A DNA stretch of 64,000 nucleotides from Calliopum simillimum (GCA_951812925.1 OX638372.1:85209058-85273057), one strand, 5' to 3'. Shown: positions 12,089 to 24,240, counted from the stretch's first letter. The notes: generated from the letters alone by a model not told the origin. Numbers and translations are program-made.

Positions 12089-14159
12089 GGTGGTTTTTAA
12101 AAAATTTTACTTTTTTGAAATACCACCCACGATTTTTTTCAGGGATAGTGTTGGGGGACCCTTCTAGTATCTAAATCTGCAAACCACAAAATCGAACGTC
12201 CAGCCGTTTTTTTTTTTCGACCTTTAAGTTTTTTTAACGATTTTTGAGTATGTCTCGGTGTGTATATACATATTATGTACACATATATATGTATATACGT
12301 ACTATATATACTTGTATATATATATGTGTAATATATATATATGGATACATATATACATTCATACATACATACATATAAAAGGTATCGTTTCCGCACCATT
12401 TATTTTTTAAAAAAATCGGTTTTTTCGTATTTAAGAAAAACACAAACAAAAACCGGAAACGAAAGTAGTCACTCTAGATGTGATTTTTGATGCTTAATCT
12501 GATTCCGGTATTAGAAATGTTCTATTACGTCTGGACTTTGAGATATCCTTACATATATGTTGGAAGGACACAATTTTTTTTCCTATTTTTGAAGTTATAT
12601 AGCAAGATAAGGTAATATTATGCCGTAAAATCTGGTATGACAGTTAATAGCCCTAGTTTTTTCCTTGAAAACTCAATCAAACCGATAACGATATTTTTTT
12701 TTTTGTCGGAGATATCTTTGCCTAAAAAGTTAAAAAAGTGCAAAAACACGATTTTTGGCTATATTGGATGTTATATACAGGACACACAAAATTTTTTTGG
12801 GAGTTTCTATTACCAGAAACATTTGGTACTTTCTTTTGGCTTTAAATTGAGCTATCAAATGTTTATCTGCAATATTTCTCTGCAAAGTTATGTTAACTTT
12901 AAAATCACGCCATGAAACTTAAAGCGAAAAATCTAGGTTTTCGGCTATATTTGATGTTGTATACAGTACGGACGAAATTTGTCTGCTCTTTTTTACCAAC
13001 CGAAGCATTTAAAACCATTCTTTATCTTCAAAATGAGCTAACAAGTGGTCTCTTGTAATTGTTTTCTAAAAAGTTATGACTATTTTAAGACAACATGTTG
13101 CAGCAATATAAGGAATACTCGTACACTGTGAGTTTGCACTCCATAATGTAATTTTTTAATGGTCATAACTTTGTGGAAAACAATCATAAGAGACCTCTTG
13201 ATAGCTTATTTTGAAGATAAAGAATGGTTTTAAATGCTTTGGTTAGTAAAAAAGAGCAGACGAATTTCGTCCGTACTGTATACAACCTCAAATATAGCCG
13301 GAAACCGAGATTTTTCGCTTTTAGTTTCATGGTGTGATTTTAAAGTTAACATAACTTTGCAGAGAAATATTACAGATAAACATTTGATAGCTCAATTTAA
13401 AGCCAAAAGAAAGTACCTAATGTTTCTGGTAATCGAAATTCCGAAAAAAATTTTGTGTGTCCTGCATATAACATCCAATATAGCCAAAAATCGTGTTTTT
13501 GCACTTTTTTAACTTTTTAGGCAAAGATATCTCCGACAAAAAAAAAAAATATCGTTATCGGTTTGATTGAGTTTTCAAGGAAAAAACTAGGGCTATTAAC
13601 TGTCATACCAGATTTTACGGCATAATATTACCTTATCTTGCTATATAACTTCAAAAATAGGAAAAAAAATTGTGTCCTTCCAACATATATGTAAGGATAT
13701 CTCAAAGTCCAGACGTAATAGAGCATTTCTAATACCGGAATCGGATTAAGAATCAAAAATCACATCTAGAGTGACTACTTTCGTTTCCGGTTTTTGTTTG
13801 TGTTTTTCTTAAATACGAAAAAACCGATTTTTTTAAAAAATAAATGGTGCGGAAACGGTACCTTTTATATGTATGTATGAGTGTATGTATATATGTATCC
13901 ATATATATATATTACACAAATATATATATACAAGTATATATATGTACGTATATACATATATATGTGTACATAATATGTATATACACACCGAGACATACTC
14001 AAAAATCGTTAAAAAAACTAAAAGGTCGAAAAAAAAAACGGCTGGACGTTCGATTTCGTGGTTTGCAGATTTAGATACTAGAAGGGTCCCCCAACATTAT
14101 CCCTGAAAAAAATCGCTGGTGGTATTTCAAAAAGTTAAAATTTTTTAAAAACCACCGTG
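12089..14159. repeat. 2.07-kb near-perfect palindrome
   Basis: Arms of about 1 kb (12089-13090 and 13150-14159) are reverse complements with only scattered differences, for example GGTGGTTTTTAAAA at the left end and TTTTAAAAACCACC at the right, and CGTCCAGCCG at 12197 paired with CGGCTGGACG at 14039. The loop is about 60 bp near 13120. The outer arms hold a (TA/TG)-rich microsatellite (12250-12380, mirrored 13865-13985), and all computed ORFs are mirrored shadows of it. GAGACAC occurs on both sides (12082-12088 and 14160-14166), a possible 7-bp target duplication. Confidence 0.92.
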
Positions 14160-14725
14160 GAGACACCTCCGGGTATGAGACAGTCGATTTTTTCAATGAT
14201 GCAAAACTAATATTGCCAATCTGACTACTGTCGAACTATCCTTTTACAATGACCAAGTTTTTAAGCTAACACCGAAGTGAAAAGATCTAATGCTTATTTA
14301 TGTTATACACCTTAGGTCGCAACTCGACTGTAAAAAGTTTTTTATGATCTGTTTCAAAGTGTTATATTTTGGATTTAGTCAACTGGAAATGGGAAGTGTC
14401 ATACGTTGGCGATTAGTGTTTTTTATCTTCTTTATGATACGATTTGGGTTGGTGCAAATATTAATGGTTAAAACATTTTATTTTTTGGCTTTTCTTAAAA
14501 AGTATCATGTATCCGGGTATGAGACACTTTTTTTTCGAACCCAAATCGTGTGTAACTGTCAAATATCGACACGAATGTAATGATACGTGAATCAAGGTTT
14601 GTTTCAAAGCGCTAAGTTCCGCGTGGCAAAAAAATAATACCAACAAGGTAAAAGCTCAATCTTCCTATAATTCGACACTTTTATAATATGCCTTGCCTGG
14701 CTTCCTTTTTCTATAGATCTTTGAA

Positions 14726-15366
14726 GTACGGACATGTTGCTAGGATTGTATGTGCGACATAGGATTTGGCGTTAACACCAAAAACTATCAAATCGGGCTT
14801 CGCCGCAACGGGTATTGCTCCATATAATCCTAACATTTTTACAGATGATGATTTCGTTCAACCCGTTTCACAAAGTGTTGCAAGAATTGCTGTTACCACT
14901 GATCTCAATGAGCAGCGGCGTATTGAGCAAGAGGCATCGAAATCTGAGCTCGATCAGCCATCTAGTTATTCATCAACTATAGATGACATTGGCCCATTAC
15001 AGTAAGCAACCCCAAAAAAACCTTCCAAAACCTACCAATCGTGGACGCAAGCCACTGAAATGTACAGAGCTAACTTCTCCTGAAAACCTTGCTCTTTTAA
15101 AGGAAAAAGCAGCAGCAAAGAAAGCAGCGGCGGAAAAATTGGAAAATAAAAAAAGGATACAAAAGAAAGCAACGCCGAAGAAGTCGCCACCAGCTAAACG
15201 TTTAAAACGATCCACACCATCCGATGACGATAGAGACTTTTCGCTGCCAATACCATCGTATGTAATACATGCAAGCGAGCTGTACATGCAGAGTGTGCAG
15301 ACATTAAGGAAAGCTTCTACACTTGCAAACATTGCGACAGCGATTATGATGTTCAAGGCTTTCTGA
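14726..15366 (+). pseudogene. pogo-like transposase, C-terminal part
   Basis: The frame reads VARIVCAT, a TAG stop, then DLALTPKTIKSGFAATGIAP and YNPNIFTDDDF. The [S/K]GF-ATGI-P-N-NIF--DDF signature is the stretch just after the DDE catalytic core in pogo/Tigger/Jerky-type transposases, which descend from the same fold as CENP-B. After a frameshift near 15000 the second part is Lys/Ala-rich (KEKAAAKKAAAEKLENKK, then a Lys/Arg cluster and SDDDRDFSLP). It ends at TGA 15364-15366, about 300 bp before the right terminus. The DNA-binding and catalytic domains are absent. Confidence 0.8.
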
Positions 15367-15667
15367 ATGAATAAATGTTTGTGTTTACGCATAGAGTTAT
15401 ATGGTTTTTATTTCATATTTTCTGATTTTAATTGCATTTTTCTAGGTGTCTTATACCCGGATACAAGTTTTAAATTGCTAAAAAAAAGTACTTGAAAAAT
15501 TAGCCATAACTTTTGAATGTGATGAAATAACTTTCTATGTTCTTCAGAAGAAAGTTGTGTGCATTTCTTACCTTTCGGTCGATATATAAAACATCTGAAT
15601 CAGTTGGATCAGTAAAAAGTTATGGTTCAAAAACAAAACCCGGCTCACACCCGGATACATTCCCTTA

Positions 15668-17690
15668 CAATTCATCATTAACTCTGCTAAAAAGAAGCTT
15701 CTTAGGATAACATAGTTCTGGCATAGCTCAAACATTTTTTTTTTTTTTTTGAGTATTCGCTTGGGTTCCGTTGAAAGAATTTGCCTTCTTAAAAAGCGAT
15801 TGCATAAGATGCGATTATATAAGTTCCGTGATGAAGTTCAGGAATGTTTTCAACAAATTGGATGCTATTGGATCAGCGCTCTGTACCATGTTGTTTTTAG
15901 ACCACGAAGGTGAGCGTCTGAAAAATCAGCTATCATCTTTTGAGAGGAAAGAAGTCTGGAAGGCTAGAGTTAGATGGTTTATGGTCTCCAATACTTTACT
16001 TGTTTTCAGTGGTTAGTAGACTTACGGTGGTCAGAGAACTCAAAACAGTGTGTACAACTTATTTTCATTATTTCTCGTTGGTAACTTTCTTCTCTTACTT
16101 CTATATCTATAGTGTTAGGTATGACTGTGTAATTTATTTTGCAATTGTTCATCATGTACAGTTATCCCAAGGAGAATAATTCCAAGCGCTTTTTAAGAAA
16201 GCAATAGAAATTTGCAAGCGCGTTCAAGTGCTGCAGTAAGTATTGGAATACAAAACTCTACTTGGAGAGACTTAAAATATAAGTAATATCAAAAGAGAAC
16301 AAAGTATATGACAAAAACATTTGTTAATTGTACTTCTACTTCAGAGGGCCGTTGAATGATGTGCTAAGAAGTTTGCAATCAATGTGAATTTGCACCCTGA
16401 GTTCGAATCCAAGTGCGAGTGATTTGTTTTTTGTTTGTTTTACAAATAAGCGCTTCAAAACGCCTTTTTTCGGTGGTCTGCGAAATATTAACATCTAGAG
16501 ATAGAATGGATATTACGGAGCGGAAGCGCTCAGAAGCATTTCAGAAGGCCTTTTGAAAAGCTTCTTTACCCCATGGGTAGTTTGTCAATGCGGCTTTTGT
16601 TTTCACATTTTCCTTGCAACATATGGCGGCATTCGCTGACAAAATAATTTTGTTAGTATGCACATATGTAAGTGTGTGTGTTTGTGTGAATGTGGACGCC
16701 GAAATGAAAACAAATATCTAAGAAAAGAAAGGAAAAGCTAAGAAAGCGGCGACAAAAGAAAAAAAACAACAACAAAAAGGTGAGCAAAATAGCAAAGTGA
16801 AACTAAAAGAATGTGGAAAATTGGTAACCAAGTGGAATGAGTTTTATTTACCGCTTTTTGTATTAAAGTTTCTTTAGCTTTTCTTTCTTCTTTTGCTTTT
16901 TCTTCTTATTCGACTTGTGCTTATTTTGCGGTTACATTTTGTTTTTGGCATGTGTATGTGTGTGTGCATTTTGTTGTCTTTGTGTTTAATTTTTCAAGTT
17001 GCCTTTCCACGTGCTGCATCCAACTACATATGTGCATACATCTGTACATCTGTTGTAAGTATGTATGTGTGCCCGTGTACATTATCATTTTTATTGTCTC
17101 TATGCCTCCGTCAACATACATTCGAAGAAATCCGCTTTATTTCGAGATGAATTTTGCATGGGTTCCTTCCTTCCTCTCTCGCGCACATGAAATAAACAAA
17201 GTGCTTACTTTGGTAGCATTAGTGGATTTTAAGTAAGAAATTAAATTACTTTTTCACTTAATAAGAAAATGCTTTAATTTAATTAAATTGTCATTTCTTG
17301 TTTTGATGGTTGGAGGTGTGCGGTGTGTGAATTTCACCTACCTATGAAGATTTGCGAAAAATTGTAATGTGATTACAGTCGAGTTATTTCTTTCGAGGCA
17401 AAAGCCGTTTCATGGGAAGATTAGGAAAAGCATTTGCAAAATTTTCCATAAGCCTTTTTAATTCCATTAAAATTTTTTGTGGGTTACTTAATGTTGATAA
17501 GAAAAAGAATAAAAGTGATTTATTTTTCATTTGACTTTAACTTTTGACATGTAAATATGTTAATAAGCTCTTTTCAAGTATATGGCGCATACCCAGAAAG
17601 TACTATAATTTACTATAGATCACTTTTATACATTTCAACAGATTGTCATAATCTTCTGCATTAGACCTCACCTTTTTACTTTTCCAATCG
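15668..17690. other. Non-coding, no gene recognised
   Basis: ORFs at 15771-16179 and 16893-17236 have no recognised domain; the latter is rich in Cys/Tyr/His because of a TGTGTG-like base pattern. Near 16400 an AGTTCGAATCC string resembles a tRNA B box but has no matching A box or acceptor stem. The region 16600-17250 looks like unique intergenic or intronic DNA. Confidence 0.45.
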
Positions 17691-17698
17691 GATCACTA

Positions 17699-17777
17699 CT
17701 TTCCGAGGTATCATTAGTTGAATTAAATGCATCTCAACTTCAGATTTTTAATTCAATTAATGATATCTCGGAAAGTC
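17699..17777. repeat. Short hairpin (29-bp arms)
   Basis: ACTTTCCGAGGTATCATTAG opens the left arm (17699-17727); the right arm 17749-17777 is its reverse complement with about two mismatches. The loop is 21 nt. It may be a mini-MITE remnant or a structured RNA. Confidence 0.7.
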
Positions 17778-17822
17778 ATGATTTTTGTGGTTAAAGAAAA
17801 GCGCAAAAAAAATGATATCCAA

Positions 17823-18650
17823 TTATTCTAATACGCATGATTCCCTGATAAAAATAAGTTGTTTTTTGGGAAGGCATTTGTCGTGCACCCACACCATATC
17901 ACACCGCAAACATTGTGTCCATTTTATTATGGCGATGTCGTCTTTGTAGGCTATGTTCCAAAACATGCACCTCATATCTTTGTTAGGTTGAGCGTCAGGG
18001 AAAACTTCGTCAACCTCAGAGTCCATTAACTTTAAACTGATGTCAGATTCGCTGGAGGAACTATTGCTTTTAGGACGATGTTGCACTTTTTACCACTTGA
18101 TTTTTCAGCCTCCGTTTTCCTTTTACTGTTTTTTCTTTCCGGGCCTGAATAGCTTCAATACTCTTCTCCAGTTGTTTTTTATACGGGGATTTCGTGAGCA
18201 CTGTTGGCTTAGACCTTTTTCCTCGATTACTTGTTAAAGGAAGTTTAATTTTTGGTGGAGGAGATATCTCCCAAGGACTGATTCGCTTGCTTGTAGACGC
18301 CACAGTGAATAAAAGTGAGTCATCAGTAAGAAAAGGATCAGCTGAAGAATTTTCGGGAGCCGAATTTTCTTTTTCTGTCACTGTACTCATTGGATATCCG
18401 ATCGATGGATTTTCTGTTGAAGAATTTTCTATTGGCTCGTCAGTATCACCTTCAATTTCTCCAGCAATAAAATCGCTCTCAGAAAAAATGTTTTTGTTAA
18501 AAGGATAAATTCCTGTGCACTTAAATCCACTGACTGCGATTTGTCCTGACTGGACCTTCAGATATGCTCTAGAAAAAAGCTCTGCAATATCAAATTGTGT
18601 AACTTTTCTGGCATTTTCACGTGTATACCTCCTTATCTTTTAGACTACTG
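17823..18650 (-). pseudogene. pogo-like transposase relic, C-terminal half with decayed zinc finger
   Basis: The minus strand from about 18650 reads [18 protein letters not shown], then '[20 protein letters not shown]', the diagnostic post-catalytic motif of pogo/Jerky-type transposases. A Ser-rich linker and the basic segment [20 protein letters not shown] follow; the same frame ends near 18070. The frame-shifted tail (18086-17823) reads MRCMFWNIAYKDD, then WTQCLRCDMVWVHDKC, a relic of the PHD-like C-x2-C...C-x2-C...H-x2-C finger found at the end of many insect pogo-like transposases, with one Cys of the first pair replaced by Trp. The DDE core upstream is missing. I found no terminal inverted repeats. 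Confidence 0.82.
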
Positions 18651-18659
18651 ATCGCTAGC

Positions 18660-19730
18660 CGCATATTTTGAGACTAACAAATTTTCACGCCACCCTAATG
18701 TACATTAAGCAAGGTCAAAAAAGTTTGAAAAAATCACACCCCATTTGAAAATTTAACTTGGGCGGCGCATGTAGGAACAAAAAGTTTTTTTGGACCACTC
18801 TTCAAATAGCCAAAATAGTATTTTCTCCATAACTCCAGCCGATGATGTCTGATATTTAAAAATATTATATTATTGTTAAGGGCTTTATTAGGTCTACATT
18901 TTCTAGTCACGTCCATTCGAAGTCCGAAGTCATATACAACTTGTGTTTCTCTGATTCGTTCCCATAAATGCAGCATTTTCCTTATATAACTTAAACCTTT
19001 AAAAATATGGTAAAAGCAGAATATTTGTAATGCATTAAATTATATGAACGAATATTTGCCATTAATGGAGATAAAATTCTCTAGAGTCTTTCTTTTTCGT
19101 CTTTTTTTATGTCATATTTGATCTTTGAACTGTAAAATTATGTCGTAAAATTCGCTACTCATAACATTACAAAAACATACTGGTGTATTTTAATACACAC
19201 GCAAACAAATTCATATAAGATATACCTACTTACATAAATATAGCAATATATATTCAATTTTTATCCAGCATATGCAAAAAAATCAGTGAAGTGTAAGAAA
19301 TCAGCTAACAAAATGAGACTGTCATGAATATCAAAAGTTGGCAAATGAATGGAAAAGTTGAAAAATTAAAAAGAAAAAGAAAAAACCAACAGCAATAACA
19401 TTTACAGTCTGCTGGGTCGCTTCAAAACCCACAAAGTTGGTTGATTTTTTTATTTTTTGGCTTTTAAATTAAATTACTAAATTTGAATGCGGCATATAAT
19501 GAGCTTTGATTGAATGGTTTCTTCTTTTAGTTTAACGTTAATTCTAGGCACGTACATATGATTTTTGAATAAATCACGCAATTCGAGTTTTAGACAATAA
19601 GTAAATTTAATATCCTTAAATTTGAAAACAAAAAGTTTTACATTTGTTTGGCGTTTTTAAATCCGCTTATACTTACCTTGGAACATTTGCATTATTTTCA
19701 CATGCCAAAGAGTTTGCAACAAAAATTCAA
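18660..19730. other. Non-coding AT-rich stretch
   Basis: One 80-codon minus ORF (18734-18976) shows no known domain. Nothing else is seen. Confidence 0.45.
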
Positions 19731-19734
19731 AAAT

Positions 19735-19935
19735 CGTTAGAATTATGAAGTGAAAGTAAAACTAGTACCTTCACAAGCAAAGTGCCGCTAATCCTTCCAC
19801 CGAATTGACTAAGCTACAGACATTCATATCTACATACTTATGTACACAGTAAAAATTTTAACTTAATTTTAAAACCATGAATGTGTTTATATAGAACAAT
19901 GTCACAAAAAGTTAGGGTTTTAATTTGAAACTTTA
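19735..19935. repeat. Dispersed repeat, contains empty site of the MITE at 22.4 kb
   Basis: AGTGCCGCTAATCCTTCCAC and flanking bases recur at 22330-22367 and 22742-22790, where a MITE splits the sequence. The adjoining block ACAGTAAAAATTTTAACTTA to TATATAGAACAATG (19846-19905) recurs at 25259-25315. The element class is unknown. Confidence 0.75.
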
Positions 19936-20059
19936 ATTGAAAGAGAAACAAACCGTTCATACTGAGGTTCGAACCAAGGGTACAACATCTTACACCTATT
20001 ATGTAGATAAATTATGAAGTCTTTAGCTCAGTCGGCTATTAAGCGTGAAATTTGTATTT

Positions 20060-20223
20060 TTTATACCCTACACCCAGGGTATATTCACTTTGTCCTTCCG
20101 TTTGTAACGCAGAGAAGGAGGCGTGGCAGATATAGAAAAGTATATATATTCTTGATCAGCGTCACCTCCTGAGTCGATATGGCCATGTCCGTCTGTCTGG
20201 CTGGCTGGCAGGCTGGCTGGCTG

Positions 20224-20255
<32 letters not shown>

Positions 20256-20695
20256 GCTGGCTGTGTGTTGAAAAACAATTTTTGTGAAAACTGAGCAAGA
20301 TAATTCAATGAAATTTCGTACACTGCCTTCGTCATAAAATGAAAATGAGCAAAATCGATCAACGGACACGCCTACCGCTCATACAAAATATATATTCAAA
20401 ATGCAATTTTAGGAGTATTTTTTACGACAATGCAACCAAAATACTCTGAAAAAAACCTGAGTGAATTCGGACAAGAGGGCGTGGCACCTCTCATATAAAC
20501 AAATGCATCAAGACGCTATACTAAAAGCGTTTCTTGAGATATTCTAACCAAATTTGACTCAGATACTAAAAATTATAAATGAAAGCTCTCAACAAGGACA
20601 AGGGGCTGTGGCACCTCCCATAAGAGCAAAATTTCAAAAATACTGCTGTGTAGGGCATTTAATGTTTGGCCAGGCCAAAGGTTACACCCTTACTA
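20060..20695 (+). mobile_element. mini-me/DINE-like element, copy A
   Basis: It begins with the hairpin-forming ACCCTACACCCAGGGTATA, then TTACAAACG-type sequence (GTTTGTAACGCAGAGAAGGA), a short TA run, the conserved block CTTGATCAGCGTCACCTCCT, CATGTCCGTCTGTC and a (GGCT)n microsatellite (20187-20270). It ends with GGCCAGGCCAAAGGTTACAC. A conserved core between a TA-rich tract and a GTCY-type tract is the described organisation of mini-me elements in flies; these are related to DINE-1/INE-1 and thought to be Helitron-derived. One GGGCGTGGCACCT box lies near 20479. It is non-coding; the ORFs here are microsatellite shadows. Confidence 0.8.
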
Positions 20696-20781
20696 GTTTT
20701 ATTTTGTTCTCGTTATTTTTTTTTTGCTTTTGACAAATAAAATTTTCTTAAATTTTGAAACTAAATTCAAAACTTTTAGTA

Positions 20782-21975
20782 GGGGAATGTCGTATAGGTT
20801 GGGACGGGTTTAGTTTTTGGTCAGTGGTTTTGAAACGGATGGAAAAATTGTTAATTTAAATAATCCAATAAAAAGAGATGGTCATCGGCAACAACTTTTT
20901 TATAGAAAGTTATTTGATATCGTGATCAAGTCAAAAGTTATTGCCATTTTAATGAAGACAACTTTTTTTACCGAAAAAAAATGTTCCGTATAAGTTGGGA
21001 CACTTTCAAAAATCACAAAAAGAGCCAAAAAGTTAAGTTAAGCTGCATGATGTTATTTTTATTAGAATATTTATTGAAACGTCATGTTTCAAAGAAACAA
21101 TTTGGGTAAAAATATATCATTCCGCCCAATATGATTCGCAGTTTGTACAGGTGACGAAACTGTTCCGCATATTTTATATTTAAGGTACATACTTCTTGTG
21201 CGAGACACAAGACACCATCAACGGATTGGCGTGCGAAGCAACTCTTTTAACCAGCTGTAACAATGCATCATCAATGGTTGAAATGTCTTTAATTTTATCA
21301 TTCACTTTTTGGGTATAACTCGCCAAACTGCTTTTTGGGATTTTATAAGCTTTTCTGGTGGATCGAATGCCTTAGCCAATTTTATTTCCTTGATCTCTGC
21401 GACCAATGCATTGAAATCGGTAATTCCACGATCGGTTTTTCGTGCGTTAGTGAACTTGCCAAACTCATGGCATATAAATGCGTCACAATCTTCAAAAATT
21501 CATTAATAAATGTTTTTTAATTAATATAAATACAATTGCATTCATCAAATAATGTAAAAATATAATTAAAATGGTATCGCAATGCCTTGGAATAAAAAAA
21601 AGTGCTGTCCCAACTTATACGACATGGGTGTCCCAACCTTTACAAAGTTGCCATTTCGTGAAAGCCCAAAAATAATATTTGCCACAACAATAAACTTCAA
21701 TCACTCTTTCACTCAATGAAAATACACAGAATACAAGACGCATTGAACACACTTACATGAAATAATTGGTTTAAATTCGGCAAATTACGAACACGCAGAA
21801 ACTATCGAAAAGATCTTTTTGATATGACAATTTACTCTTTGTTTGGTATGGACATAATCAACAAGAGTTCTTCGATCTTTTGCACATGAAACGTTACTTC
21901 GACAGTTGAAACATAGGTGTCGCCAGTATCGGAAATTCAAGAAAAACGGCTGTCCCAACCTATACGACATTCCCC
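20782..21975. mobile_element. pogo-like non-autonomous element with 24-bp perfect termini
   Basis: TA at 20780-20781 is followed by GGGGAATGTCGTATAGGTTG (plus GGAC). The exact complement ends at 21975, followed by TA 21976-21977. Variants of the same phrase sit inside each end (CCGTATAAGTTGGGACAC near 20985; GTCCCAACTTATACGACAT near 21607), giving subterminal repeats. On the minus strand a 60-70 codon frame near 21300-21520 reads HEFGKFTNARKTDRGITDFN, then PPEKLIKSQKAVWRVIPKK; I do not recognise it, and it may be a transposase or captured-gene remnant. At 1.2 kb the element cannot be autonomous. Confidence 0.85.
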
Positions 21976-22367
21976 TACAGTAAAACTGCCGTAAAATGTA
22001 AGTATGATGACCTAGAAAAAATTGCGCACTGCAATTTTATTTGCTTAATGTTTTTCGGACCGCTGTAGAGGCCTAAAGCCAAAAAGATGACCTCCTTATT
22101 TTGAAAAATCAACACCCAGTGGGTCAAAATGGCAAAAAACTACTTTATGGTATAGGAAACGAGATATATCGAATCAAACATATTTCAAGATGGTGGCTAA
22201 AGCAGAGGGGTGAGAAGGTCACCTTTTTGGCTTAAGCCCAGCGATGGTCCTAAAAACATTAAGCGTTATTATTGTACATTTTTACTGCACTATTAAAATT
22301 ATGAAATGAAAGCAAACTTGTACCTTCTCAAGCAAAGTACCGCTAATCCTTCCACCCAATTGACTAA

Positions 22368-22741
22368 TGCCCCAGACCCCAGACAGACTGCAGCTCTAAT
22401 TCACATTAAAAACGGTATAATGCGAAACTTTTTGTTGCATGATTTTAGGCATTTTTTGTTGCATGATTTTAGGCATTTTTTAAATACATATTTCATAGAC
22501 ATTGACTAACAGAAAATTTCCCAATTCAGGGTCCAAAAAATTCTAACTAGTTTTTCTGAGGCTTAACTCACTATTAATCTTGTTTTTGATGTTTTAGAAT
22601 TTTTTGGAACTTGAATTGGGAAATTTTCTTTTAGTAAATGTCTATGATATATGTTTTATAAAAATGCTTAAAATCATGCAACGAAAAGTTTCACATTATT
22701 GCGTCCGTAATGTGCATCAGAGCTGCCGTCTGTCTGGGGCA
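22368..22741. mobile_element. 374-bp palindromic MITE with TAA target duplication
   Basis: The ends are TGCCCCAGAC (22368) and GTCTGGGGCA (to 22741); the arms continue with CAGACAGACTGCAGCTCT and its partner, ATGCGAAACTTTTTGTTGCA and its partner, and GAAAATTTCCCAATTCA and its partner. TAA flanks both sides (22365-22367 and 22742-22744). The paralogous copy of the host repeat at 19780-19830 lacks the insert (GACTAAGCTACAG), so the insertion and its 3-bp duplication can be read directly. A 3-bp TWA-type duplication suggests PIF/Harbinger (Tourist-like) mobilisation. The left arm contains a 22-bp tandem duplication (TTTTTGTTGCATGATTTTAG, twice). Confidence 0.88.
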
Positions 22742-22799
22742 TAAACTACAGACATTCATATCTTCATACATGTAGTACATATGTATGTATATGAAGCAA

Positions 22800-24240
22800 A
22801 GCATGCCAAGTGAACCAGGTTTAAAGTTTTTTGTCTCCGATTTCGTTCAAATTTGGCAATATGATAGTTGTGTGGGCAAAAACAACAATCCGGGAGGATT
22901 TGGTCGTAGTACCATTTGTTGTTAAAATACAGGGTGTTGAAGTTGGCGTTTTTTGTCATTTTCATGAAAAGGGTGTTTTTTCAAAAATTTTTAGCTTAAA
23001 CTAAAGTTTGTAAATTTATAAATCTAAGTTACAGGTCCCATTCATTTTGAAGTGTTCTTTTTATAAAAAAATATTTCTTGGTGAATAAAATATTTCTTCA
23101 CCAAAATTTTTTACACTTAAAAATACTTTTGAATTTTTTTTAAAAAAACCCCCTTAGATTTTTTTTAAAAATGCTTTAAATTAAAGCATAATTTATAAGC
23201 ATTAAAATGATGTATGAATCAAGATGGGATTCGGATGCTACATGGGTGTTTTTGGCTTTTGAAAGCCCGCTGAAGGCAAAAATCTTTTTTTACTCCAGAG
23301 GAAAGCATCTTATGTAAAAAGTGTACTAGGCAAAAAATGCTTAGAATCGTCCAAGCAAAATTTGAAAGAGGGTGTCAAAAAAGTGAGCTGAGTTTTTTTT
23401 GAAGGTCATTTAGAGGTGGCGCAATTCCGATTTATGTGAAAACTTGGCTTCATGCGTTTTTTTTTTATTACGATCTCAAAAATGCTCGGAATAAGTTATG
23501 CGATGTATCAGATTTTTTGTCTTGAGCTAGGGCATATAAAAAAATAAAAATTGGTACCTAAAATCAACAATGTATATTTTTTTTTTAGCTGAAGTACCTT
23601 CAAAAAATGTTTTTTGCAAATTTCACCCTACTGTATAACTCTAAATCTTCATTTTGGATACAACTTTTTGTTTCAAAGTCACCATTAAATCATGTAAGCA
23701 ACAATTTTTTAGAGCATATTAGCCCATTATATCCTTTTCTTATGGGTCGATTTGACCGACTTATAAAAAACAACTGGGCTAAAATTGGTTAAAGTTTTCT
23801 AGGGTGTCACCAATGACGAGAAATGCCTTAAACATAAATATATTGGGAAAAAAAATGTCTGCATATTTATTGCTTTATGGTGATTTTAGATTTCATTTTG
23901 CTTAAGCTTTAATGCTTACCCTTAGGAGTAATATTCCCCAATTTTGTATCGAAAATTGTTAAAACCGTATTCAAGTACAATTCAATCAAATTTGCCATCA
24001 GTAAAAAGTAGGCGTAATGTTATATTGATAAATGTGCATATATTTGATAGGTGAAAGACTTTTAGTGTTAAAAAAAATATTATATACCACAATACTATTA
24101 GCTGTACACAGTTAATTTATTTAATTTAATAACCACATTCTTCTCAAGCGTATTACTTTTTCGAATTCTTTCAGCTTCTTAGTTTCAATATCCGCCGAAA
24201 AACTTATTCTAGTTGTGCGAACGTTTTTTAGCTAAAATTT
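22800..24240. other. Non-coding AT-rich stretch
   Basis: No recognisable gene. The phrase AAAATGCTTAGAATCGT near 23336 recurs near 27810 and marks a shared dispersed repeat. The 3' region of the small gene at 24.4-24.7 kb would fall at the high-coordinate end. A minus-strand AATAAA lies at about 24117-24122. Confidence 0.45.

Larger units (their letters stand above)
12063..15665 (+). mobile_element. pogo-like DNA transposon interrupted by a 2-kb palindrome
   Basis: The left terminus starts GGGGAATGTATGCGGTTATG after TA at 12061-12062. The right terminus, read on the minus strand, starts AGGGAATGTATCCGGGTGTG, with TA at 15666-15667. Matching termini with TA duplications and an internal pogo-type transposase tail fit the Tc1/mariner-pogo group. 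Without the palindrome the element is about 1.5 kb, too short for a complete transposase, so it is an internally deleted derivative. The GGGGAATGT start is shared with the elements at 20.8 and 42.7 kb. Confidence 0.8.

Noticed and set aside
12139..14106. Tyr/Ile-rich ORFs in both halves of the palindrome
   Set aside because: They translate the mirrored TA/TG microsatellite; identical ORFs on opposite strands show they are palindrome shadows.
19970..20050. Possible tRNA or SINE: GAGGTTCGAACC and GTCTTTAGCTCAGTCGG
   Set aside because: The B-box-like string precedes the D-arm-like string on the same strand, the wrong order, and no cloverleaf can be drawn; the mini-me element truncates the second piece.
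20068..20369. Gln/Pro/Ala/Ser-rich ORFs (SQPASQPA repeats)
   Set aside because: Translations of the GGCT microsatellite of the mini-me element; the same occurs at 55.2 kb.
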